From Erythrobacter sp. QSSC1-22B (GTDB lineage Bacteria > Pseudomonadota > Alphaproteobacteria > Sphingomonadales > Sphingomonadaceae), in contig NZ_LZRP01000003.1 in NCBI RefSeq assembly GCF_001678665.1, positions 248,001 to 312,000 of the forward strand: 64,000 nt of DNA, given 5' to 3'. How positions within the stretch are numbered: position 1 is the first letter of the stretch; every line of letters begins with the position of its first letter. The position numbers and the translations under genes are program-made. Shown piece by piece: positions 24,021 to 32,688 of the stretch. A model generated the notes under the pieces. That model had not been told where the DNA came from and did not search any database. It saw only the letters and a list, made by a program, of their open reading frames with translations.

Positions 24021-25901
24021 TTAGCGGGCCATGACGTAGCGTCCCGGGGCATCCTCGATTACCCTGTCGCCACGCGATCCGGGCTTGCGCTTGCCCGTCG
24101 CCGCCACCGTTTCACCGTCCTGCGCGCGCAACCATTCGATCCAGTCGGGCCACCAGCTTCCCGGATGCTCGACCGCGCCTTGCGCGAACTCATCCAGGCT
24201 GCCTGCTTCGTCCTCGTTGATCCAGTACTGGTACTTGTTGGCGTCAGGCGGATTGACGACGCCCGCGATGTGGCCCGATCCCGCAAGGACGAAACGGATT
24301 GGCCCGGCGAGGTGGTCGGTCATCCGCCAGACGCTCTGGGCCGGCGCGATGTGATCCTCGCGCCCAGCCTGGATATAGGAGGGAGTGCGGATCAGGCCGA
24401 GGTCGATGGGCGTCCCGTCGACGCTCAGCGCGTCCTTTTCGACCAGCCGGTTGTCGCGATAGAGATCGCACAGATATTGCTTGTGCCATTTGGCCGGCAG
24501 GTTGGTGACGTCGCCGTTCCAGTGGAGCAGGTCGAATGCGGGGTAGTCCTCGCCCAGCATGTAATTGTTGACGACGTAGTTCCAGATCAGGTCGGTGCCG
24601 CGCAGCATGTTGAACGCCGCCGCCATGTAGCGCCCGTCGAGATAGCCTTCGGGCGCCAGCCCCTCGATCGCCGCCAGCTGCTGGTCGTCGATCAGATTGA
24701 GCAACTCGCCGGCCTTTGCAAAATCCACCTGCGCGGTGAAAAAGGTCGCGCTCCTTACCTTGTCCTCTTCGCCGCGACGGTGGAGCACCGCCAACGTTGC
24801 GGCCAGCGTGGTGCCCGCGACGCAATAGCCGATGGCATTGACGGCGGGCACCTCGAGCCGATCGCGGACATGGTCGATCGCATCGATCTGGGCGCGGACG
24901 TAATCGTCCCACACCACATCCTTCATGCTCGCATCGGCGGACTTCCAGCTGACCATGAACACGGTGACGCCCTGCGCGACCGCCCAGCGCACGAAGCTCT
25001 TCTTCGCGTTGAGATCGAGGATGTAGAAGCGGTTGATCCAGGGCGGGAAGATGACCAGCGGGGTGGCGAGCACTTTCTCGGTGGTGGGGGTATACTGGAT
25101 CAGCTGGTAGAGCGGGGTTTCGTGGACCACCTTGCCCGGGGTGACCGCGATGTTCTCGCCCAGCGTGAAGGCATTGGCATCGGTGTGGCTCAGCTGCCCG
25201 CGGCGCAGATCGGCCAGCAGATGCTCCATCCCCTTGACCAGATTGTCGCCGCGCGTTTCGAGCGTGCGTTCGAGCACCACCGGGTTGGTCAGCGGGAAAT
25301 TCGCCGGGCTCGCGGCCTCGGTGATCGCCTTCGTGGTGAACCGCAATTGCTCACGCTTGTCCTCGGACAGGCCCTCGATCCGGTCCACCATTTCCCCGAC
25401 ACGTTCGGCGAGGAACAGATAGGTCTGATGCAGCAGCGCGAAGGCGGGGTGGGCGCGCCAGTGCGTGTCGGCGAAGCGCCGATCCTTGCGCGGCAGCTGC
25501 GGGTCGCCATCGGCAATTTCGTCCGCTTTGGGGCCGATGCCGTATTGCCCCAGCACATCTTCCCACAGCCGGAAGCCTTCATCCCACAACACTTTCTGCT
25601 GTTCGGCATGCGCCAGCGGCATTTGTCGGTACCAGCCCTGCGCCAGATTCATCCAGCGTGAAGGATCGAGATAGGGCAGCATGGTCTGCGGATCGGACAT
25701 GCGCTCGGTCTGGTATTGCAGCCACATGCCTTGCAGTTTCTGCCCGACCTGAGCCCAGTGCTGCATATCCTCCGCCGCCACCGCCCGATCGTCCGCACGC
25801 CCCATCATGGGCGCGAACATCGCTTGCGCAAACTGCACCTGCGTCTCGAGCGCCTGGGCGAAAGGGTCGAATTCGGGATCGGTCCCCGGTTTGTCGGTCA
25901 T
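24021..25901 (-). CDS. phaC: Class I polyhydroxyalkanoate synthase
   Basis: This 626-residue enzyme polymerises hydroxyacyl-CoA into storage polyester. An N-terminal PhaC_N domain covers about 60-230 and the alpha/beta-hydrolase core about 240-580. The lipase-like box GYCVAGT (about residue 357) carries the catalytic Cys. The later Asp (QAGREDHIAP) and His (GSGHIAGVVNPP) complete the triad. The length of around 600 and the absence of a partner phaE/phaR subunit indicate class I. The ATG at 25901 follows a gggaga element. The phasin gene lies downstream. Confidence 0.95.
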   Translation of the reverse strand: MTDKPGTDPEFDPFAQALETQVQFAQAMFAPMMGRADDRAVAAEDMQHWAQVGQKLQGMWLQYQTERMSDPQTMLPYLDPSRWMNLAQGWYRQMPLAHAEQQKVLWDEGFRLWEDVLGQYGIGPKADEIADGDPQLPRKDRRFADTHWRAHPAFALLHQTYLFLAERVGEMVDRIEGLSEDKREQLRFTTKAITEAASPANFPLTNPVVLERTLETRGDNLVKGMEHLLADLRRGQLSHTDANAFTLGENIAVTPGKVVHETPLYQLIQYTPTTEKVLATPLVIFPPWINRFYILDLNAKKSFVRWAVAQGVTVFMVSWKSADASMKDVVWDDYVRAQIDAIDHVRDRLEVPAVNAIGYCVAGTTLAATLAVLHRRGEEDKVRSATFFTAQVDFAKAGELLNLIDDQQLAAIEGLAPEGYLDGRYMAAAFNMLRGTDLIWNYVVNNYMLGEDYPAFDLLHWNGDVTNLPAKWHKQYLCDLYRDNRLVEKDALSVDGTPIDLGLIRTPSYIQAGREDHIAPAQSVWRMTDHLAGPIRFVLAGSGHIAGVVNPPDANKYQYWINEDEAGSLDEFAQGAVEHPGSWWPDWIEWLRAQDGETVAATGKRKPGSRGDRVIEDAPGRYVMAR

Positions 25902-26040
25902 TGGCAATTCTCTCCCACGAGCAAGCACGCCTATGCAGCACCCTAGATTATCCGCGCACCCACTATAGCGAGTGTCTTTGCGCGTGCCGCATGAATAGGT
26001 AATCAATGTGACAAGAGCCCCTCGTGTTCCGGGAACCCAG

Positions 26041-27225
26041 ATGTCCGAACCCTTTTACCGTATCAAACGCCTGCCGCCCTATGTGATCGCCGAGGTGAAC
26101 GCGCTGCGTCATGCCGCGCGCCAGGCGGGGCGCGACATTATCGATCTTGGCATGGGCAATCCCGACCAGCCGCCGCCGCCGCATGTGATCGACAAATTGT
26201 GCGAAGTGGCGCGCAAGCCCAATGCGCATGGTTATTCGCAATCGAAGGGCATTCCGGGGCTGCGCCGCGCACAGGCCAGCTATTACCAACGCCGCTTCGG
26301 GGTCGAACTCGACCCACAGAGCGAGATCGTGGTGACGATGGGGTCGAAAGAAGGGCTCGCCAGCCTCGCCACCGCGATCACCGCGCCGGGCGATGTGGTG
26401 CTGGCGCCGAGCCCGTCCTACCCGATTCACACCTTCGGCTTTATCATCGCCGGGGCGACGATCCGCTCGGTCCCGACGACGCCCGGCGAGGAGTATTGGC
26501 AGGAACTCGACCGGGCGATGCAATACACCGTCCCGCGGCCCACGATGCTGGTGGTCAATTATCCCTCCAACCCCACCGCCGAGGTGGTCGATCTCGCCTT
26601 CTACCAGCGGGTGGTCGACTGGGCGCGCGAGAACGGGGTCTGGGTGATCTCGGATCTGGCCTATTCCGAACTTTATTTCGACGGGGTGCCGACCCCTTCG
26701 ATCATGCAGGCCGAGGGCGCGATGGAGGTCGCGGTGGAATTCACCTCGATGTCCAAGACCTATTCGATGGCCGGCTGGCGGATGGGGTTTGCGGTGGGCA
26801 ACCGCGAACTGATCGCCGCGCTGACGCGGGTGAAGAGCTATCTCGACTATGGCGCCTTCACCCCGATCCAGGCAGCCGCCTGCGCCGCGCTCAACGGGCC
26901 GCAGGACATCATCGAGACCAACCGTCAATTGTACCAGAAACGGCGCGATGTGCTGGTCGAATCCTTCGGTCGGGCGGGATGGGACATCCCCTCTCCTGCC
27001 GCCTCGATGTTCGCTTGGGCGAAGCTGCCAACGGGGTTCGAAGGCATGGGCAGTCTCGAATTTTCCAAGCGACTGATCGAGGAAGCCGATGTCGCGGTCG
27101 CCGCCGGGGTCGGCTATGGCGAGGAGGGCGAAGGCCATGTCCGCATCGCCATGGTCGAGAACGAGCAACGCATCCGTCAGGCGGCGCGCAACATCAAGCG
27201 CTTCCTCGCCAAGGGAGCGGCTTGA
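26041..27225 (+). CDS. alaC: PLP-dependent aminotransferase, AlaC-like
   Basis: This 394-residue fold-type I enzyme most resembles glutamate-pyruvate transaminase AlaC. It has DLGMGNPDQPPP, HGYSQSKGIPGLRRA, the Asn in NYPSNPT, the Asp/Tyr of SDLAYSELYFDG, and the Schiff-base Lys in SMSKTYSMAGWRMGF. Arg in HVRIAMVEN binds the substrate carboxylate. The ATG at 26041 (MSEPFYRIKRLPPYVIAEV) matches the family; a GTG at 26008 would add 11 residues. It is divergent from phaC. Confidence 0.88.
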   Translation: MSEPFYRIKRLPPYVIAEVNALRHAARQAGRDIIDLGMGNPDQPPPPHVIDKLCEVARKPNAHGYSQSKGIPGLRRAQASYYQRRFGVELDPQSEIVVTMGSKEGLASLATAITAPGDVVLAPSPSYPIHTFGFIIAGATIRSVPTTPGEEYWQELDRAMQYTVPRPTMLVVNYPSNPTAEVVDLAFYQRVVDWARENGVWVISDLAYSELYFDGVPTPSIMQAEGAMEVAVEFTSMSKTYSMAGWRMGFAVGNRELIAALTRVKSYLDYGAFTPIQAAACAALNGPQDIIETNRQLYQKRRDVLVESFGRAGWDIPSPAASMFAWAKLPTGFEGMGSLEFSKRLIEEADVAVAAGVGYGEEGEGHVRIAMVENEQRIRQAARNIKRFLAKGAA

Positions 27226-27309
27226 CCGCGCAGCCTGCGACCGACCGAACTGGACAGCGCCGCATCGCTCGCGCACCATCGCCGCAAACCTTTCAGGAGA
27301 TCGATCCCC

Positions 27310-28125
27310 ATGCAGCCCACCCCCATGCAGTTCAGTGACCGAATTTCCGTCGAACTTGCCGACAACGGCGTTGCGAATGTCCGCCTGACCCGCGGCGACA
27401 AGATGAACGCGCTCGACCCGGCGATGTTCGAGGCGATCATCGCAGCGGGCGAGCATCTCCGCACGCTCGCGGGCCTGCGCGCAGTGGTGCTCTCGGGCGA
27501 GGGGCGGGCGTTCTGCGCGGGTCTCGACATGGCGAGCTTTACCGCCGCGCCATCGGGCGAGGCCGCGCCATTGACCGAGCGCACCCATGGCAATGCCAAC
27601 AAGTTCCAGGAGGTCGCGATGACCTGGCGCAAGTGCCCGGTCCCGGTGATCGCGGCTGTGCATGGCGTGTGCTTCGGCGGCGGGCTGCAGATCGCCAGCG
27701 GCGCTGATATCCGCGTCGTCCACCCGCAGACGCGGATGGCAATCATGGAGATGAAATGGGGGCTGGTGCCCGACATGGGCGGTTATGCGCTGTGGCGCGG
27801 GTTGATCCGCGACGATGTGTTGCGCGAACTGGTCTATACCAACCGCGAATTCACCGGCGAAGAGGCCGCGACCTATGGGCTGGCGACCTTCGTCGAGGAG
27901 GACCCGCTGGCCCGCGCGCAGGCGATCGCCGAGACCATCGCCAGCCGCAACCCCGAAGCGATCCGCGCCGCCAAGCGGCTGTCGGACTCGATGCTGGAGG
28001 GCGACACCGAGTCCATCCTGCTCGCCGAAAGCGAGGAGCAGGCTACTGTCATCCGGCGGCCCAATCAGGTCGAGGCGGTGATGGCGGGGATGCAGAAGCG
28101 CGCACCCAGCTTCACCGACAACTAA
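27310..28125 (+). CDS. Enoyl-CoA hydratase/isomerase (crotonase) family protein
   Basis: The protein has 271 residues with a crotonase fold. The oxyanion-hole blocks are AFCAGLDMASF and the GVCFGGGLQIASGADIR segment. The position of the second catalytic Glu of hydratases is occupied in MKWGLVPDMGG, which is more like the crotonase subgroup annotated as 'family protein', so the exact reaction is open. The ATG at 27310 has the aggag element at good spacing; a second ATG lies five codons later. It converges with the thiolase-like gene, six bases apart. Confidence 0.85.
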   Translation: MQPTPMQFSDRISVELADNGVANVRLTRGDKMNALDPAMFEAIIAAGEHLRTLAGLRAVVLSGEGRAFCAGLDMASFTAAPSGEAAPLTERTHGNANKFQEVAMTWRKCPVPVIAAVHGVCFGGGLQIASGADIRVVHPQTRMAIMEMKWGLVPDMGGYALWRGLIRDDVLRELVYTNREFTGEEAATYGLATFVEEDPLARAQAIAETIASRNPEAIRAAKRLSDSMLEGDTESILLAESEEQATVIRRPNQVEAVMAGMQKRAPSFTDN

Positions 28126-28131
28126 CTCCGA

Positions 28132-29655
28132 CTAGTTCGGGTCCGGCACCCAGCGGCGCAGATCCTCGGGGCTCTCGTCGGCGACGATCATGCCCGCGCT
28201 GCCCACCGGTTCGCGCGCCCCACTGGTGAGCAGGTCGAGCGTCGCCCTGTCCCCCGGCGGCACACTCGCCAGTGTCCGCGCGCCCGCAGGGGTGCGCGCC
28301 ACGACCGTTCCCAGCCGGGGCGCGCCGTCGCGCGCGTAGTGCACGGTGTAGGTCTCGATCGTGGCTTCGCCGCAATAGCTCTCGTCGAGCGGCGGAATTG
28401 GCCCGCGCAAGTCATCGGCCTCGGCCTGATAGTCGAAATCCTGCGGAAACTGCGCCTGTGTAGGCTCGGCTGACAGCAGGATGGTGTGGTTGTGCGTGGC
28501 ATAGCCGCCATTGGCGAACAGCAATCCGCGCCCCCGCGTCTCGCGCAAGGTCTCGACCATGCAGGCGAGCGCATGGCTCATGTAATTGCCGATCGGTCCA
28601 CCGCCGAAGGTCAGCCCGCCAAACCGGGTGATCGGCCGGTCCAGCGGCCAGTTGAGCACGCGCCGCGCCATCTTGGGAACGCAGGGGAAGCAGCTGTAGA
28701 GCTCGACATGATCGAGATCGGCGGTGGTGACGCCGTTCAGTTCCAGCGTCCGCATGATCGACACGGTCAGCCCGGGCGAGGCGGCGTAGCTGTCGCGCTG
28801 GAGAAAATCGTCATGCTCGTGCGCGGCGGCGCCATGGCCGATATGGATCAGCCGCTCCTCGGGGATGCCCCGGCGGCGCGCTTCGGCGAGGCTGGCGACC
28901 AGAAACCCCGCCCCCTGATTGACGGAGGAATTGGCGACCTGGAGCTTGGTGTAGGGAAAGGCGAGCGGGCGGTTGCGCTCCGATGGCGCCACCACCGCTT
29001 CGGGGGCGACAGCCTCGCGGATCCAGGCGTGTTCGCATTGCGCGGCGACCGCGCTCATCCCCGCCCACAGCGCGCCGCTCTCCGCTTGGCCCTCATCCAG
29101 CGACTGGCCATAGGCGGCGCGGCCGGCGTTCTCGTAGAGCGGATAGACATCGACCGGCACCGTCAGCCCGTGGCTCTGCGCGTAGCCCACGCGCCGCCGG
29201 TGGCTGGCATCGCGCAGGGCATTGGGCTTGTCGTCGCCGGCCTTGGCTTTGGCCGCAGCGAGTTGCGCGGCGGTACGCAGCGCCTCTGCGCCGACCACCG
29301 CGCAGATTCGCGCCTCGCCGGCACCGATCCGGTTGGCGGCCTCGTGCAGCAGGCGGATCGGGCTGTCGCCATTGGGCATGGCGGTCTGCTCGCTATGGGC
29401 GGGCGCGATGCCCAGCGCTTGCGCGAGCTTGCCGTCGACCGGATTGAGCTGCGGCCAGGCCAGCTGGCTCACCACCGCCAGCGAGTCGCACTGCGCCAGC
29501 AACCCGCCCCCCGCATCCGCGTCGGCGCGGCGGAGCGCTGCGGCCATCAGCCCGATCGGGTCGAGCCCGTCTTCGGGGCGATCCGGGCGATCGTTGACCT
29601 GGCCCACCCCTACGATCACCGGCGTCCGTTCCGCCTTCTCGTCCCGTTCGTCCAT
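28132..29655 (-). CDS. Thiolase-like acetyl-CoA acetyltransferase-family protein without the usual catalytic Cys
   Basis: The protein has 507 residues. A thiolase fold covers about 1-390 and a C-terminal domain of about 100 residues resembles the OB-type tail of SCP2-like thiolases. Where thiolases have the nucleophile (CASG), this one reads MPNGDSPIRLLHEAA, with Ser-Pro and no Cys. The usual GHPxGxSG block appears as GGPIGNYMSHAL, lacking the His-Pro pair. Other members of the SCP2-thiolase superfamily without Cys act as retro-aldolases in steroid side-chain breakdown. A non-thiolase reaction is likely but unproven. Confidence 0.75.
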   Translation of the reverse strand: MDERDEKAERTPVIVGVGQVNDRPDRPEDGLDPIGLMAAALRRADADAGGGLLAQCDSLAVVSQLAWPQLNPVDGKLAQALGIAPAHSEQTAMPNGDSPIRLLHEAANRIGAGEARICAVVGAEALRTAAQLAAAKAKAGDDKPNALRDASHRRRVGYAQSHGLTVPVDVYPLYENAGRAAYGQSLDEGQAESGALWAGMSAVAAQCEHAWIREAVAPEAVVAPSERNRPLAFPYTKLQVANSSVNQGAGFLVASLAEARRRGIPEERLIHIGHGAAAHEHDDFLQRDSYAASPGLTVSIMRTLELNGVTTADLDHVELYSCFPCVPKMARRVLNWPLDRPITRFGGLTFGGGPIGNYMSHALACMVETLRETRGRGLLFANGGYATHNHTILLSAEPTQAQFPQDFDYQAEADDLRGPIPPLDESYCGEATIETYTVHYARDGAPRLGTVVARTPAGARTLASVPPGDRATLDLLTSGAREPVGSAGMIVADESPEDLRRWVPDPN

Positions 29656-29729
29656 GCGACATCTCTCCCTTGCGCGCCTCTCGTACGACCGATACGCGTT
29701 GCAAAACGAAACACAAAGGGAGAGCAGCC

Positions 29730-30707
29730 ATGAAGACCCGCATCACCGAAATGTTCGGTATCGAACACCCGATCATCCAGGGCGGCATGCATTATGTCGG
29801 CTTTGCCGAGCTGGCGGCGGCGGTGTCCAACGCCGGCGGGCTGGGGATCATCACCGGGCTGACGCAGGGTACGCCCGAGAAACTCGCCGCCGAGATCGCC
29901 AAATGCCGCGAACTGACCGACAAGCCGTTCGGCGTGAACCTCACCTTCCTGCCCAGCGTCAATTCGCCCGACTACGGCGGCCTCATCAAGGTCATCATCG
30001 AGGGCGGCGTCAAAGTGGTCGAGACCGCGGGCAACAATCCGCAGGCCGTGCTGCCGCATCTCAAGGATGCCGGTATCAAGGTGATCCACAAATGCACCAG
30101 CGTGCGCCACAGCCTGAAGGCGCAGGCGATCGGCTGCGATGCGGTCAGCGTCGATGGCTTCGAATGCGGCGGGCATCCGGGTGAGGACGACATTCCCAAC
30201 ATGATCCTGCTGCCGCGCGCGGCTGACGAGCTCGACATTCCCTTCGTCGCCAGCGGCGGGCAAGCCGATGCACGCAGCCTCGTCGCCAGCCTCGCGATGG
30301 GGGCCGAGGGGATCAACATGGGCACCCGCTTTATCGCGACCAAGGAAGCGCCGGTCCACGAGAACGTGAAACAGGCGATCGTCGCGGCTTCGGAGCTCGA
30401 CACCCGGCTGGTGATGCGCAGCTTGCGCAACACCGAGCGGGTGATGGCCAATGATGCGGTCGATCGCCTGATCGAGAAGGAGCGCAAGCTCGGCGCCGAT
30501 CTCAAGTTCGAGGACATCATCGAAGAGGTCGCGGGCGTCTATCCCCGGATCATGATGGAGGGCGAAATGGATGCCGGCGCGTGGTCCTGCGGCATGGTCG
30601 CCGGGCTGATTCACGACACCCCCACCTGCAAGGATCTGATCGACACGATCATGCGCGAAGCCGATGAGATCATCCGCCAGCGCCTGACCGGCTTCCTGAA
30701 CGCCTGA
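29730..30707 (+). CDS. Nitronate monooxygenase-family flavoprotein
   Basis: This 325-residue TIM-barrel FMN enzyme belongs to the 2-nitropropane dioxygenase/nitronate monooxygenase family. Family features are the N-terminal IEHPIIQGGMHYVGFAELAA, NAGGLGIITG, the FMN phosphate-binding block VASGGQADARSLVASLAMGA and EGINMGTRFIATKE. The His in FECGGHPGED is the catalytic-type residue. A good Shine-Dalgarno (gggag) precedes the ATG at 29730. The acyl-CoA dehydrogenase follows after 11 bases, so the two are cotranscribed. Members close to acyl-CoA genes may act on other substrates. Confidence 0.88.
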   Translation: MKTRITEMFGIEHPIIQGGMHYVGFAELAAAVSNAGGLGIITGLTQGTPEKLAAEIAKCRELTDKPFGVNLTFLPSVNSPDYGGLIKVIIEGGVKVVETAGNNPQAVLPHLKDAGIKVIHKCTSVRHSLKAQAIGCDAVSVDGFECGGHPGEDDIPNMILLPRAADELDIPFVASGGQADARSLVASLAMGAEGINMGTRFIATKEAPVHENVKQAIVAASELDTRLVMRSLRNTERVMANDAVDRLIEKERKLGADLKFEDIIEEVAGVYPRIMMEGEMDAGAWSCGMVAGLIHDTPTCKDLIDTIMREADEIIRQRLTGFLNA

Positions 30708-30718
30708 GGACCTTACCC

Positions 30719-31861
30719 ATGCTCGATACCGCCAGCCGCTTCGCCTACAGCGACGATCACGAAGCCTTCCGCGGCACCGTCCGCAAGGTCTTCGCCGAAC
30801 ACATGACGCCGTTCCTCGATCGCCACGAGGCGGAAGGCATCGTCGGGCGCGAGGCGTGGAAGGCGCTGGGCGAGGCGGGGATGCTGTGCCCGACCGTCGC
30901 CGAGGAGAACGGCGGGCTGGGACTCGATTTCGGCTTCAACTGCGTGGTGACCGAGGAACTTGCCTATCTCGGCAGCTCGGCGGGCTTCACGCTGCAGAAC
31001 GACATCACCGCCAATTATTTCGAGCGGCTGGGCACCGACGAACAGCGCGCCAAATATCTCCCCGGAATGGTCTCGGGCGACATCATCACCGCCATCGCCA
31101 TGACCGAACCGGGCGCAGGCAGCGACCTGCAGGGCATCCGCACCACCGCCACGCTCGATGGCGACCACTGGGTGATCAATGGCTCCAAGACCTACATCAC
31201 CAACGGCCAGAACGCCGATTGCGTGATCGTGGTCGCCAAGACCGATCCCAGCCAGGGCGCCAAGGGGACCAGCCTCATCCTGGTCGACGCCGGCACCCCG
31301 GGGTTCGAGCGCGGGCGCAATCTCGACAAGATCGGCCAGCATTCCGCCGATACCTCCGAACTGTTTTTCCAGGATTGCCGGGTGCCGAAGGATAACCTGC
31401 TTGGGCAGGAGGCGCGTGGCTTCATTCACCTGATGGAAGAACTGCCGCAGGAACGGCTCTCGATCGCGGTCGGCGCGCAGGCCGGTGCGCAGCGCGCCTT
31501 CGACGAGACTGTGGCTTTCGTGAAGGATCGCAAGGCGTTCGGGCGCACGGTGATCGAGTTCCAGAACACCAAATTCGTCCTCGCCGATCTCAAGGCCAAA
31601 CTGCAGGTCGGCTGGGCGCATCTCGACTGGGCGATCACGCGCCATCTGGCCGGTAACCTCACCACCGACGAGGCCAGCGCTGCCAAGCTGTGGCACACCG
31701 AACTGCAGTGGGAGAGCTGCGACATGGGGCTGCAATTGCATGGCGGCGCGGGCTATATGAACGAATACCCGATCGCCCGGCTGTGGCGCGATGCGCGGGT
31801 CCAGCGGATCTATGGCGGCACCAGCGAAATCATGAAGGAAGTGGTCGGGCGCGCCATTTGA
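30719..31861 (+). CDS. Acyl-CoA dehydrogenase
   Basis: This 380-residue FAD enzyme catalyses the first step of acyl-CoA beta-oxidation. It has AMTEPGAGSDLQGIRT and WVINGSKTYITNGQ (FAD/substrate blocks), DRKAFGRTVIEFQN, QLHGGAGYMNEYPIARLWRD and IYGGTSEIMKEVVGR. The position of the short/medium-chain catalytic Glu (IYEGTSE) is Gly here. A Glu in MEELPQERL stands where long-chain and isovaleryl-CoA dehydrogenases carry theirs. This suggests a long- or branched-chain substrate. It follows the nitronate monooxygenase gene by 11 bases. Confidence 0.92.
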   Translation: MLDTASRFAYSDDHEAFRGTVRKVFAEHMTPFLDRHEAEGIVGREAWKALGEAGMLCPTVAEENGGLGLDFGFNCVVTEELAYLGSSAGFTLQNDITANYFERLGTDEQRAKYLPGMVSGDIITAIAMTEPGAGSDLQGIRTTATLDGDHWVINGSKTYITNGQNADCVIVVAKTDPSQGAKGTSLILVDAGTPGFERGRNLDKIGQHSADTSELFFQDCRVPKDNLLGQEARGFIHLMEELPQERLSIAVGAQAGAQRAFDETVAFVKDRKAFGRTVIEFQNTKFVLADLKAKLQVGWAHLDWAITRHLAGNLTTDEASAAKLWHTELQWESCDMGLQLHGGAGYMNEYPIARLWRDARVQRIYGGTSEIMKEVVGRAI

Positions 31862-31878
31862 ATTCAAGGCGCCGCGCC

Positions 31879-31894
31879 GTCACAATCAGGTCAC
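31879..31894 (+). promoter_or_regulatory. 11-bp-period direct repeat (GTCAC) before the OmpR-type regulator gene
   Basis: GTCAC occurs at 31879-31883 and 31890-31894, exactly 11 bases apart, the spacing used by OmpR/PhoB-family dimers. It lies about 45 bases before the regulator's GTG start, so autoregulation is possible. Confidence 0.4.
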
Positions 31895-31936
31895 ACTAGC
31901 GCGCCACGCCGGTCCTCTCCCAAGGAGGGCCCCGGG

Positions 31937-32611
31937 GTGGAAACCGTCACGATATTTCTGACCGCCGAACTCGGCGAAATGCTCGAGACCTTCGAGCACG
32001 AAGGCACGCGCTTCGTTTTTGCGCGGCTGGGCGCGAACGGGCCCGACCGGCTGGCCGAAGGTGCGGTGTGGGTGTTCATCGACTGGGTCCTGCCGACCAT
32101 GGCGGGGCTCGAGCTGTGCCGCCGGCTTCGCGCCGATCCGCGGTTGCAGGATGCGCATGTCACCATGGTGCTCGAAAGCGGCGAGGCCGAGGACCGGCGT
32201 CGCGCGCTGCAGGCGGGGGCGGACGACTATCTGATCGGCCCGCTCGATCGCCGCAGCGTGCTCGACCGCGTGCTGGCGCTGCGCTCGCCGCTCGAGCAGC
32301 GCCAGATGGCGATGGTGCTCGATCTCGGTCCACTGACCATCGATCTGGGAGCGCTCCAGGCGCGCTGGGAGGGCGAGCCGCTCAGCCTGCGGCCCAACGA
32401 GTTTCGGCTGCTGCGTTTCCTCGCCGAAAACCCCAACCGCGTCCTCACCCGCCAGGCGCTGATCGCCGGGCTGGGCAAGCAGGATTCGCCGATCGACGAA
32501 CGCACCGTCGACGTCTGGGTGGGGCGCCTGCGCCGCGCGCTCGAAGCGGTGGGTGCCGAGCCGCCGCTGCGCACCGTCCGTTCGGTCGGCTACGTCTACG
32601 ACGCAGCCTGA
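31937..32611 (+). CDS. OmpR/PhoB-type response regulator with a degenerate receiver domain
   Basis: The protein has 224 residues. The receiver domain (1-118) keeps the central Asp (FIDWVLPTMAGLEL). It lacks the N-terminal acidic pair (reads TIFLTAELGEM), and the conserved Lys is replaced (DDYLIGPLDRR instead of a KP motif). The C-terminal winged helix (about 128-224) is ordinary: LSLRPNEFRLLRFLAENPNR, then DVWVGRLRRALE and TVRSVGYVYD. It may work without phosphorylation. The GTG start is supported by a strong aaggagg eight bases upstream. No partner kinase is adjacent. A bidirectional terminator follows. Confidence 0.85.
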   Translation: METVTIFLTAELGEMLETFEHEGTRFVFARLGANGPDRLAEGAVWVFIDWVLPTMAGLELCRRLRADPRLQDAHVTMVLESGEAEDRRRALQAGADDYLIGPLDRRSVLDRVLALRSPLEQRQMAMVLDLGPLTIDLGALQARWEGEPLSLRPNEFRLLRFLAENPNRVLTRQALIAGLGKQDSPIDERTVDVWVGRLRRALEAVGAEPPLRTVRSVGYVYDAA

Positions 32612-32636
32612 ATCGGCTGTTCGTCGAACCAACGAA

Positions 32637-32664
32637 AAAGGGCCGACCCGCAGGCCGGCCCTTT
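32637..32664. terminator. Bidirectional Rho-independent terminator
   Basis: A 9-bp perfect stem (aaagggccg with cggcccttt) and 10-base loop lie between the convergent regulator gene and TonB receptor gene. Runs of A on the left and T on the right allow function on both strands. Confidence 0.85.
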
Positions 32665-32688
32665 CTGTGAGCTCGGGAACAGATCAGC

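Noticed and set aside
22899..25661. A 920-codon open frame on the plus strand
   Set aside because: It lies antisense to the phasin and phaC genes, has low-complexity composition and no domain; it is a by-product of high GC.
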